A stretch of 6,096 nt of DNA, taken from positions 1 through 6,096 of the forward strand of contig CACYDE010000221.1 of NCBI GenBank assembly GCA_902773045.1, given 5' to 3'. A model generated the notes under the pieces. The model did no database searches, was not told the origin of the DNA, and was given only the letters and a program-made list of their open reading frames with translations. Shown here one piece after another: positions 1 through 5,621 of the stretch. The translations under genes and the position numbers were made by a program. Each line of letters opens with the position of its first letter. Position 1 is the stretch's first letter. Source of the stretch: an uncultured Ruminococcus sp. (GTDB lineage: Bacteria; Bacillota; Clostridia; Oscillospirales; Acutalibacteraceae).

Positions 1-20
1 AGCGAATTGCCGGTCAAAGA
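1..20 (+). repeat. 20-bp direct repeat, left copy
   Basis: AGCGAATTGCCGGTCAAAGA, identical to 5870-5889 in the same orientation. The window begins inside this copy; in the right copy the bases just before it complete a GGCAA/TTGCC hairpin around GCGAAGC. It appears to be the head box of a repeat module whose core follows at 49. Confidence 0.75.
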
Positions 21-48
21 AAAAATAAGGTGAATTTTTAATAGCACA

Positions 49-170
49 ACAGGTTAACTTAAACTTTCCACAACAATAACTGACCTCAACCTGTCGATGT
101 AAAGAATAATTTTCGCTGTCGAATCAGAGCTTGTTCTTCGATCAAAGCTATTGTCGTCACCCATACCCCC
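49..170 (+). repeat. Interspersed repeat core, copy A
   Basis: Matches 334-455 over 122 bp with two substitutions (101 and 109), offset 285 bp, same orientation. It starts with ACAGGTT, which is inverted as AACCTGT at 88-94, and runs into a C-tract. The minus strand is open in one frame, but both substitutions between the copies would change the encoded residue (Ile/Thr and Tyr/His). The repeat is therefore treated as non-coding. Confidence 0.85.
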
Positions 171-222
171 TTTCCCTCGAGGAAAAGGGGGCTTTTGGGT
201 TATAGGGCTTCGCCCTATAACC
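166..222 (+). repeat. Double hairpin closing repeat copy A
   Basis: Two consecutive hairpins. The first, 166-191, pairs CCCCCTTT with AAAGGGGG and has one internal C/A mismatch. The second, 198-222, has 11-bp arms GGTTATAGGGC and GCCCTATAACC around TTC. No U-tract follows on either strand, so it is not a standard intrinsic terminator. The apex GCTTCGC (minus strand GCGAAGC) is shared with the hairpins at 492-520 and 6011-6035, although the stem sequences are unrelated. Confidence 0.75.
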
Positions 223-333
223 GTTGTTAAGGACAAATTTGGGCGCGGGTGAAATGTTACGTTAATAATCAAAGTTGGTGCGCGTATTCGCCTGTCGGAG
301 CGTGCCGACCCCCTAACCCATTCAACCGATTAC
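223..333. other. Spacer between repeat copies A and B
   Basis: 111 bp with no gene. The only structure seen is a small hairpin at 294-309 (GTCGG/CCGAC, 6-nt loop). Together with the two repeat copies it makes 1-692 a gene-free flank. Confidence 0.5.
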
Positions 334-455
334 ACAGGTTAACTTAAACTTTCCACAACAATAACTGACCTCAACCTGTCGATGTGAAGAATAGTTTTCG
401 CTGTCGAATCAGAGCTTGTTCTTCGATCAAAGCTATTGTCGTCACCCATACCCCC
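334..455 (+). repeat. Interspersed repeat core, copy B
   Basis: Second copy of the 122-bp core at 49-170, about 98% identical. After the shared part, copy B carries an extra 8-bp CATACCCC-type duplication before the C/G-tract hairpin, suggesting slippage. The same ACAGGTT/AACCTGT inverted arms are kept (334-340 and 373-379). Confidence 0.85.
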
Positions 456-458
456 ATA

Positions 459-520
459 CCCCCTTTCCCTCAAGGAAGAGGGGGCTTCGAAGGATTTGGG
501 GAGCTTCGCTCCCCAAATCC
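459..520 (+). repeat. Double hairpin closing repeat copy B
   Basis: The C-tract/G-tract hairpin at 459-484 is followed by a perfect 13-bp hairpin at 492-520 (GGATTTGGGGAGC and its complement around TTC). The layout equals that of copy A, but the second stem is different in sequence and longer. It could slow or end transcription arriving from trpF, but no U-run follows on the minus strand. Confidence 0.75.
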
Positions 521-692
521 CCTTACGTGGTTTAAACATAGTTTTTTTTTACTTCGGCAGCTAAATAATCGCAAATAAGCAGCTCCTCTTTTTGTGAACC
601 ACCCTACCTCGGTATAGCTTCGTGTAACGTGGTATATTAACAGTTAAATGGATTATTTAATTGCTGCGTTAATTATATTTTTTACAAAATAT
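521..692. other. Gap downstream of trpF, no gene or clear terminator
   Basis: 172 bp of AT-rich DNA between the trpF stop and the copy B hairpin. Just after the stop the minus strand can form a short all-A/T hairpin (ATATTTT/AAAATAT), but it lacks a GC stem and U-tract. A run of nine T on the plus strand (542-550) is not directly preceded by a hairpin. Short open frames here have no Shine-Dalgarno and no recognisable product. Confidence 0.6.
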
Positions 693-1298
693 TCAGTTCC
701 TTCTTGCGGCTTCAACGGCTTTCAGGATCTTTTCGCGGTCTTTCACTCCGTCCGTTTCGACTCCGGAACTGAGATCGACTGCCCAAGGGTGAATTTGTTC
801 GATCGCTTTGGGGATATTTTCGCAGTTTAGACCGCCTGCGAGGATAAACTCTCTTTTTACGCCGCAAACCGCCGACCAGTCAAATGTTTTTCCGCAGCCT
901 GTTCCGCTGTCGAGGAGGATCTTATCCGCCGGGGAATTCTCCGCAGACCGAATGTCCTCGCGGCTTTTTATCACATAGGCTTTCCAGATCTCTGTTTTAG
1001 GAGAAAGCTCTCTGAGCCGCTTTATATACTCTTCGTTTTCCGATCCGTGAAGCTGAGCAATACTTATTATACCATCATTTGCGATTTTTGCAACTTCTTC
1101 AACAGGATGATCTATAAATACACCTGCCGTTTTAATATCAACGTCAATAATTTTCCTCAGTTTCTTCGCTTTTTCCGCGTCGATATTACGCCTGCTGAAA
1201 GGAACTCCGATGATAAATCCCACAAAGTCGGGTCTTGCTTCATTAACGTACTTCGCGTCGATATCGCGTGAAAGACCGCAGATCTTGATTTTCGTCAC
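693..1298 (-). CDS. trpF: Phosphoribosylanthranilate isomerase (TrpF)
   Basis: Cytosolic TIM-barrel enzyme that isomerises N-(5-phosphoribosyl)anthranilate to CdRP, the substrate of TrpC. The protein is 201 aa, the usual length for a stand-alone TrpF. Visible family motifs are KICGL at the N-terminus with the catalytic Cys7, QLHG at 82-85, the catalytic Asp130 in ILLDSGTG, and the phosphate-binding segments LAGGLN (153-158) and DLSSGVE (175-181). The start is GTG at 1298-1296; no ATG lies nearby, and GAGGG sits 6 nt upstream within the end of trpC. Only 2 nt separate it from the trpC stop, so translational coupling is likely. It is the last gene of the operon, and no trpB or trpA follows. It is separate from TrpC, unlike the enterobacterial TrpC-TrpF fusion. 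Identification is secure; the GTG start is well supported by its position. Confidence 0.97.
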   Translation of the reverse strand: MTKIKICGLSRDIDAKYVNEARPDFVGFIIGVPFSRRNIDAEKAKKLRKIIDVDIKTAGVFIDHPVEEVAKIANDGIISIAQLHGSENEEYIKRLRELSPKTEIWKAYVIKSREDIRSAENSPADKILLDSGTGCGKTFDWSAVCGVKREFILAGGLNCENIPKAIEQIHPWAVDLSSGVETDGVKDREKILKAVEAARRN

Positions 1299-1300
1299 GT

Positions 1301-2077
1301 TTATCCCTCTTTCATTTTTTTCAGAAACGCACCTTTGTTCTCCGATCTCATCAGCGCTTCTCCAATCAGAACGGCGTCTGCGCCGCAGTCAAGAAGCTTC
1401 CTTCCGTCCGAAGGAGACGCAACGCCGCTTTCCGCAACGTAAACTGCGCTTTCCGGAATGAATCTGCGGAGATCAAGAGCGTTGTCAAAATTGACGGTGA
1501 AATTTTTTAAATTGCGGTTGTTGACTCCGATCACCCTTGCGCCTGTTCCGGCTGCGGTTTTGATCTCTTCCTCATCGTGAGTTTCAACGAGAGCTGTTAT
1601 CCCGAGATCGTCGCATATCGTCATATATTCCTTAAGCTGCTGTTCGGTGAGTATCGCGCAGATCAGCAGAACAGCGTCTGCACCCATGACCTTCGCCTGA
1701 TATATCTGATATTCGTCAACGGTGAAATCCTTTCGGATCATTGGAAGTGAAACGCTGCTTCTTATCTCTTTGAAAATATCGTCGCTGCCCAAAAACCATT
1801 TCGGTTCGGTCAGACAGGAGATACAGTCAGCGCCTACCCTTTCGTATTCTTTCGCAATTTCAAGGTAGGGGAAATCTTCGCTGATGATCCCTTTTGAGGG
1901 AGAAGCCTTTTTTACTTCGCAGATAACCGCTCCGCCTTTTTTCTTCAGGGCTTTTTCAAAGCGGAACGTTCCTTTCGGCAAGGACAGCGCGCGCCTTTTC
2001 ATTTCTTCAAGGCTTACTTTTTCTTTGTCGTTTTTGACCCTTTCTTTTGCGTAAGCCGCAAGTTCGTCCAGTATCAT
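1301..2077 (-). CDS. trpC: Indole-3-glycerol phosphate synthase (TrpC)
   Basis: Converts CdRP to indole-3-glycerol phosphate with loss of CO2 and water; a cytosolic TIM barrel. With the start chosen here it has 258 aa, typical for the family. Motifs in order: CEVKKASPSKG (53-63, with Glu54 and Lys56 as expected active-site residues), EYERVGAD (77-84), the CLTEPKWFLGS loop (88-98), PMIRKDF (112-118, catalytic Lys116), LVETH (163-167, Glu165), IGVNNRNL (183-190), VAESGV (214-219) and AVLIGEALM (235-243). An in-frame ATG at 2128 would add 17 residues and overlap trpD by 41 bp. The ATG at 2077 is preferred because AGAGGA lies 5 nt upstream and MILDEL matches the usual N-terminus. It begins 10 nt after the trpD stop and ends 2 nt before trpF. 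It holds the only tryptophan codon of the first four genes (Trp94). Confidence 0.96.
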   Translation of the reverse strand: MILDELAAYAKERVKNDKEKVSLEEMKRRALSLPKGTFRFEKALKKKGGAVICEVKKASPSKGIISEDFPYLEIAKEYERVGADCISCLTEPKWFLGSDDIFKEIRSSVSLPMIRKDFTVDEYQIYQAKVMGADAVLLICAILTEQQLKEYMTICDDLGITALVETHDEEEIKTAAGTGARVIGVNNRNLKNFTVNFDNALDLRRFIPESAVYVAESGVASPSDGRKLLDCGADAVLIGEALMRSENKGAFLKKMKEG

Positions 2078-2087
2078 AATTATCCTC

Positions 2088-3092
2088 TCACTCGTTGGTC
2101 GCTTTAATGAATTCCTCAAGCTTTTCAAGCGCTTTTCCGCTGTCGATGGTCTCTTCGGCTTCTTTCACCGCGTCGGCAAATTCAAGCCCTTTCGCCACGT
2201 GAAGACCTGCGGCAACATTGAGAACAACGGCGGTTCTTTTTGCGCTTTTTTCACCGCTTAAAATATTTCTTGTGATCCGAGCGTTTTCTTCGGGAGTTCC
2301 GCCGACCAGTTCCGATTTTTCACAAAGACTGAATCCGTAATCACACGGATCGAGTTCGTATGTCTTGAATTCGCCGCCGTCAATTTCGCAGACAAGAGTT
2401 TTTGCGCTTGCGGATATCTCGTCAAGTCCGTCCTCTCCGTAAACTACCATGCCTTTTTTTACTCCGAGCTTGTAAAGTATCTTTGCCATAGGTTCAACGA
2501 GGTCTGCGCTGTAAACGCCCATGACCTGCATTGTCGCATTGGCAGGATTAGTGAGAGGTCCCAACAGATTGAAAACCGTTCTGATCGCAAGCTCCTTTCT
2601 AACAGGACCCACGTATTTCATCGCGGAGTGATATGTCTGAGCGAAAAGGAAGCATATTCCTACTTTCTCAAGAACCTTCTCGTTCTTTTCCGGGTCTATC
2701 CTGATGTTCACTCCGAGGGCTTCGAGAACGTCTGCTGCTCCGCTCTTGCTTGAAGCGGCGCGGTTTCCGTGTTTTGCAACGTTAACGCCTGCAGCGGCGA
2801 GAACGATCGACGACGTCGTGGAGATATTGAACGAATTCGAACAGTCGCCGCCCGTTCCGACAATTTCAAGAAGCTCCTTGTCGCTGTGAAGCTGAGCCGC
2901 GTGTTTTCTCATACCTTTTGCGGAGGCAACGATCTCGTCGATGGTTTCTCCCTTCATCGAAAGCGAAGTGAGGTATGCCGCCGTCTGAACCTGAGAGGTC
3001 TGACCGCTCATGATCTCGTCCATGACCTGTTCCACCATTTCGGGGGAGAGATCTTTTTTATTTGAAAGTTCGATAATTGCTTCTTTTATCAT
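2088..3092 (-). CDS. trpD: Anthranilate phosphoribosyltransferase (TrpD)
   Basis: Transfers the phosphoribosyl group of PRPP to anthranilate, making the substrate of TrpF. The 334-aa length is normal for the stand-alone enzyme. Family features seen are an N-terminal helical domain (about 1-70), the PRPP loop GTGGD at 79-83, NISTTSS at 89-95, KHGNRAASSKSGAADVLEALG beginning at Lys107 (anthranilate and PRPP binding), Arg165 in VRKEL, LLGPLTNP at 176-183, and the metal-binding acidic pair in DGLDE at 221-225. The ATG overlaps the trpG stop in an ATGA arrangement, with GGAGGT (3107-3102) 9 nt upstream inside trpG, indicating coupled translation. It is not fused to TrpG, unlike in enterobacteria. 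The protein contains no tryptophan. Confidence 0.97.
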   Translation of the reverse strand: MIKEAIIELSNKKDLSPEMVEQVMDEIMSGQTSQVQTAAYLTSLSMKGETIDEIVASAKGMRKHAAQLHSDKELLEIVGTGGDCSNSFNISTTSSIVLAAAGVNVAKHGNRAASSKSGAADVLEALGVNIRIDPEKNEKVLEKVGICFLFAQTYHSAMKYVGPVRKELAIRTVFNLLGPLTNPANATMQVMGVYSADLVEPMAKILYKLGVKKGMVVYGEDGLDEISASAKTLVCEIDGGEFKTYELDPCDYGFSLCEKSELVGGTPEENARITRNILSGEKSAKRTAVVLNVAAGLHVAKGLEFADAVKEAEETIDSGKALEKLEEFIKATNE

Positions 3093-3661
3093 TTTGATGT
3101 TACCTCCAGAAAGTTTTTGATTATTGTTTCGCCGTCCGGCGTTAAAATTGATTCGGGGTGAAACTGTAACCCGTAGACGGGGCGGTTTCTGTGACGAACA
3201 GCCATTATCTCGCCGTCGTCCGCCCGAGCCGTGACTATCAGCTCCTCGGGAAGACTTTCCTCGTCAGCGGAAAGAGAGTGATATCTTGCGACCCGGATGT
3301 GATCGGGAAGTCCCTTGAAGATATCGTCCGGTTCGATTTTGACAACCGACGATTTTCCGTGATAAAGCTCTTTTGCGTAAGATACTTTTCCGCCGAATGC
3401 TTCGCAGATCGACTGATGACCCAAGCAGACTCCGAGGATCGGAAACGTTCCGCCAAGCTGTTTTACAACGTCAATGCATATTCCCGCGTCTTTCGGTTTT
3501 CCGGGTCCGGGGGAGAGGATAATGTGAGACGGGGAGAGAGCTTTGATCTCATCGACTGTCATGCTGTCGTTTCTTATCACCTTAATGTCGGGGTTCAGCG
3601 TTCCTATCGCCTGATACAGATTGTATGAAAAGCTGTCGTAATTATCTATGAGCAAAATCAT
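3089..3661 (-). CDS. trpG: Anthranilate synthase component II, glutamine amidotransferase (TrpG)
   Basis: Class I glutamine amidotransferase that hydrolyses glutamine and passes ammonia to TrpE. The 190-aa protein has the full catalytic triad: nucleophile Cys79 in GVCLGHQ, and His168 and Glu170 in QFHPES. It also has the N-terminal LIDNYDSFSYNL signature (4-15), the SPGPG oxyanion segment (50-54) and YHSL (127-130). TrpG and PabA cannot be told apart reliably by sequence, and one protein serves both anthranilate and aminodeoxychorismate synthases in some bacteria; the position between trpE and trpD supports TrpG. The ATG at 3661 lies 2 nt after the trpE stop, with GGAGGT formed by the last codons of trpE, 6 nt upstream. 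The protein contains no tryptophan. Confidence 0.95.
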   Translation of the reverse strand: MILLIDNYDSFSYNLYQAIGTLNPDIKVIRNDSMTVDEIKALSPSHIILSPGPGKPKDAGICIDVVKQLGGTFPILGVCLGHQSICEAFGGKVSYAKELYHGKSSVVKIEPDDIFKGLPDHIRVARYHSLSADEESLPEELIVTARADDGEIMAVRHRNRPVYGLQFHPESILTPDGETIIKNFLEVTSK

Positions 3662-3663
3662 TA

Positions 3664-5121
3664 TTATACCTCCTCAAGCGCTTTTACTACGGCTTTGGCT
3701 TTGTTGATGCATTCCTGATATTCTTTTTCGGGAACGGAATCCGCAACGATCCCGGCGCCCGAGCGGACGAAAACCTTGCCGTTTTTCTTGAACGCAAGTC
3801 TTATCGCGATGCATGTGTCCATATCTCCGTTGAAAGCAAGATATCCTATTGCCCCTCCGTAGATTCCTCTTTTGTTGTTTTCGCTTTCGCTGATGATCTC
3901 ACATGCCTTGATCTTAGGCGCGCCCGAAAGAGTTCCTGCCGGAAGAACCGCGCCGATCGCGTCAAGTCCGTCGTATTCCGAACGTATGATACCGCTGACT
4001 GCCGAACCGATGTGCATGACGTGAGAATATCTCTCAATGTTCATATATTTGTCGACCTTGACCGATCCAAATTCAGAAATCTTTCCGAGATCGTTTCTTC
4101 CGAGATCCACGAGCATATTATGTTCCGCGCGTTCTTTTTCATCGGAAAGAAGTTCTTTTTCCAGCGCGATATCCTCTTCTTGTGTTTTTCCTCTGGGACG
4201 TGTTCCGGCGAGGGGGTATGTTGTGACGATATTGTTTTCAAGCTTGACGAGAGTCTCGGGGGACGCTCCTGCGATCTCAACGTCGTCGCTCGAAAAATAG
4301 AACATATAGGGCGAGGGATTCATTTCTCTCAATTTGCAGTATGTGTAGAACAGACTTCCTTCATATCCTGCCGCGAGTCTGTTGGAAAGAACGACCTGAA
4401 AAATATCTCCTTCAAAGATCCGTTTTTTGGCTTTTTCGACCATCGAACAGAATTGATCTTTATCAAAAAGAGGTGACAGCGGTTCAAGGAGTCTTCCCTT
4501 TTCTTCGTTTTTGGGTTCGCCCTCAACGAGGATATTTGCCATTGCTCTGAGATCGAGAACGGCTTTGTTGTAGTTTGTTTCAAGATCGTCCGTTTTTATA
4601 TTTGTGATGAAAATAATTTCGTTTTTTTCGTTGTCGATCGCAATGACCTTGTTGAAAAGCATGAGATCGACGTCACAGAAATTTTCTTCATCAAGAATGT
4701 CGAAATTTAACCGCGGTTCACGATACTTTATATAATCGAAAGCAAAATAACCCACCAGACCGCCTGTGAACGGCGGAAGTTTTTCAAGCTTGGGAGACTT
4801 GTTTTCACTGAGTATCTTTCTGATGTAGAGATCGGGATCGGAATTTTCAAATGTGATCTCGGTCGACGAACGGAGACGGACGTTTCCGTTGCGGCAGGTC
4901 AGTTCAAGACTCGGGTCGAAACCGAGAAATGTGTATTTTCCGTGGGGAGAATTTTTTTCTGCGGAATCGAGGATAAAGACGTTTCGGCTGATGTTTTTCA
5001 GAAGTTTGTAAATTTCCGTTTCGGAGACGCTGCATTTTTCCGAAAGCGTCAGCGGGATCGATTTGTAATCGGTATTTTTAGAAAGCTCAAAAATTTCTTC
5101 TTTTGACGGATAAAAGTTCAT
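3664..5121 (-). CDS. trpE: Anthranilate synthase component I (TrpE)
   Basis: Chorismate-binding subunit that makes anthranilate from chorismate using ammonia from TrpG. With the chosen start it is 485 aa. Motifs in order: ILDSAE at 50-55, matching the LLES tryptophan-feedback motif with Asp for Glu; GGLVGY (120-125); GDIFQVVLS (238-246); NPSPYMFY (268-275); GASPE (285-289); PLAGTRPRG (303-311); HNMLVDLGRNDL (334-345); LPAGTLSGAPKIKA (393-406); YGGAIGY (421-427); and RSGAGIVADSVPEKEY (453-468). The alanine in PLAGT argues against PabB, which usually has PIKGT. An in-frame ATG at 5157 would add 12 residues, but it lies in the inverted repeat of the upstream insertion and would make the Shine-Dalgarno coding. 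ATG 5121 has AGGAGG 9 nt upstream. Feedback inhibition by tryptophan is inferred. The protein contains no tryptophan. Confidence 0.96.
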   Translation of the reverse strand: MNFYPSKEEIFELSKNTDYKSIPLTLSEKCSVSETEIYKLLKNISRNVFILDSAEKNSPHGKYTFLGFDPSLELTCRNGNVRLRSSTEITFENSDPDLYIRKILSENKSPKLEKLPPFTGGLVGYFAFDYIKYREPRLNFDILDEENFCDVDLMLFNKVIAIDNEKNEIIFITNIKTDDLETNYNKAVLDLRAMANILVEGEPKNEEKGRLLEPLSPLFDKDQFCSMVEKAKKRIFEGDIFQVVLSNRLAAGYEGSLFYTYCKLREMNPSPYMFYFSSDDVEIAGASPETLVKLENNIVTTYPLAGTRPRGKTQEEDIALEKELLSDEKERAEHNMLVDLGRNDLGKISEFGSVKVDKYMNIERYSHVMHIGSAVSGIIRSEYDGLDAIGAVLPAGTLSGAPKIKACEIISESENNKRGIYGGAIGYLAFNGDMDTCIAIRLAFKKNGKVFVRSGAGIVADSVPEKEYQECINKAKAVVKALEEV

Positions 5122-5130
5122 GTTAAAAAA

Positions 5131-5137
5131 CCTCCTT
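5131..5137 (-). promoter_or_regulatory. trpE Shine-Dalgarno sequence
   Basis: AAGGAGG on the minus strand, with a 9-nt spacer (GTTAAAAAA on the plus strand) before the ATG at 5121. It fixes the trpE start and rules out the upstream in-frame ATG at 5157. It lies only about 7 nt downstream of the end of the MITE-like insertion. Confidence 0.9.
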
Positions 5138-5144
5138 TTTGTCG

Positions 5145-5270
5145 GCAATGTCATCAACTTAAGGAAATGCTTGCATTTCCTTAAAAAATAAATATCCCAT
5201 TAGCTCTATATTGTTTTTTAATTAACTGAGAAAACTTAAACGTTTTCTCGTTAAGTTGATGACATTACGC
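5145..5270. mobile_element. MITE-like palindromic element in the trp leader
   Basis: About 125 bp between the T-box terminator and the trpE ribosome binding site. It is bounded by a perfect 16-bp inverted repeat, AATGTCATCAACTTAA at 5147-5162 and its complement at 5251-5266. Two inner hairpins sit beside the arms: 5161-5182 (AAGGAAATG/CATTTCCTT) and 5228-5249 (GAGAAAAC/GTTTTCTC), around an AT-rich centre. The direct repeat TTGTCG occurs exactly at the flanks (5139-5144 and 5271-5276; a seventh base G also matches), as expected of a target-site duplication. There is no transposase, so it would be non-autonomous. In mRNA the arms would fold into a long branched hairpin. A 13-codon ORF (5200-5159) inside it has no recognisable Shine-Dalgarno. 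The insertion reading is inference; a natural leader structure remains possible. Confidence 0.65.
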
Positions 5271-5285
5271 TTGTCGGAGAACAAC

Positions 5286-5330
5286 AAAAAACCGTCCCCG
5301 ACAGAAACAAATAAATTCTGTCAAGGACGG
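5286..5330 (-). terminator. T-box intrinsic terminator
   Basis: On the minus strand, CCGTCCTTGACAGAA (5330-5316) pairs with TTCTGTCGGGGACGG (5306-5292) across a 9-nt loop. This gives a 15-bp stem with two central G-U wobbles, followed at once by six U residues (5291-5286). Its 5' arm shares CCGUCCUUG with the antiterminator, so the two folds exclude each other. Confidence 0.95.
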
Positions 5331-5357
5331 ATAAAGATCACCCGTGGTGCCACCTTG
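5322..5357 (-). promoter_or_regulatory. T-box antiterminator
   Basis: On the minus strand, CAAGG (5357-5353) pairs with CCTTG (5326-5322), and ACGG (5345-5342) pairs with CCGT (5330-5327). Between the two helices on the 5' side is the 7-nt bulge UGGCACC (5352-5346), the canonical T-box site for the tRNA acceptor end. UGGC would pair with GCCA, that is discriminator G73 plus CCA, which matches bacterial tRNA-Trp. The apical loop is 11 nt. Uncharged tRNA stabilises this fold and prevents the terminator. Confidence 0.93.
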
Positions 5358-5478
5358 ATTTACGGCATAAGCCGCACACTCAGCGAAATACTAACATATT
5401 TCCGGCTACTGACGTAAGCCCACACGTCGCAGAATACTCGAATGCGAAAAGGCAATCTTTGACTGCGCCCTCAGCGAC

Positions 5479-5481
5479 CCA
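5479..5481 (-). promoter_or_regulatory. T-box specifier codon UGG (Trp)
   Basis: UGG in the single-stranded segment UAAAUGGG just 3' of the CTTAT arm of Stem I, followed by a purine as in other T-boxes. It would pair with the CCA anticodon of tRNA-Trp. The choice rests on position relative to the Stem I arms and on agreement with the operon's function. Confidence 0.8.
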
Positions 5482-5592
5482 TTTAATAAGCAGTAACGAT
5501 CCGGCTCTCAGCCTCCCGGACTCTCTGTGCGTTCTTATCCTATTTTTATCTCCGCTTCAACGGTTTGTAAGGATATTAAATTTTATGGAGAT

Positions 5593-5621
5593 ATTTTATC
5601 ACAGTGAAAAAGCGTTGTCAA
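5593..5621 (-). promoter_or_regulatory. Sigma-A-type promoter of the trp operon
   Basis: On the minus strand, TTGACA (5621-5616, perfect -35) and TAAAAT (5598-5593, -10) are separated by exactly 17 bp. Predicted transcription start is near 5586, some 10-15 nt before the first T-box motif, giving a 5' leader of about 465 nt. Just upstream, 5629-5653 is almost pure A/T with alternating A- and T-tracts and could act as an UP element. With so strong a core promoter, control is expected to come mainly from the T-box. Confidence 0.88.

Larger units (their letters stand above)
5286..5575 (-). ncRNA. T-box leader (tRNA-Trp riboswitch) of the trp operon
   Basis: Transcription-attenuating T-box that senses uncharged tRNA-Trp. 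In transcript order: a GUUGAAGCGGAGA start (about 5568) resembling the kink-turn base of Stem I; the Stem I helix ATAAG and AACG pairing with CTTAT and CGTT; the AGAGAG bulge (5526-5521); the distal helix TCCGG (5520-5516) with CCGGA (5504-5500); and the specifier loop UAAAUGGG, with UGG at 5481-5479 followed by a purine. After a linker with further stems comes the T-box/antiterminator and the terminator. Both the UGG specifier and the C of the UGGC bulge point to tRNA-Trp, fitting the downstream genes. Exact Stem I, II and III pairings were judged by eye only. Confidence 0.93.

Noticed and set aside
49..455. CRISPR-like array from the repeated cores
   Set aside because: Only two copies of about 122 bp with a 163-bp gap, not short regular repeats with unique spacers, and no cas genes.
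492..550. Intrinsic terminator on the plus strand (hairpin plus T9)
   Set aside because: The T-run at 542-550 is over 20 nt away from the hairpin end, and no plus-strand gene precedes it.
2078..2128. Longer trpC starting at ATG 2128
   Set aside because: It would overlap trpD by 41 bp and lacks a good Shine-Dalgarno; ATG 2077 has AGAGGA 5 nt upstream and gives the normal TrpC N-terminus.
3191..3628. 145-codon plus-strand ORF opposite trpG, and similar plus-strand frames opposite trpE and trpD
   Set aside because: Antisense shadows of conserved genes with no start signals or recognisable products.
5122..5157. Longer trpE starting at ATG 5157 (12 extra residues)
   Set aside because: The extension would translate part of the inverted repeat and the Shine-Dalgarno itself, and has no ribosome binding site; ATG 5121 has AGGAGG at proper spacing.
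5159..5200. 13-codon ORF in the leader element as a trp attenuator leader peptide
   Set aside because: It has no Trp codons and no convincing Shine-Dalgarno, and the T-box already explains regulation.
5267..5590. TRAP-binding leader (regular GAG/UAG triplets)
   Set aside because: No series of evenly spaced GAG/UAG triplets is seen, whereas the T-box signature is complete.
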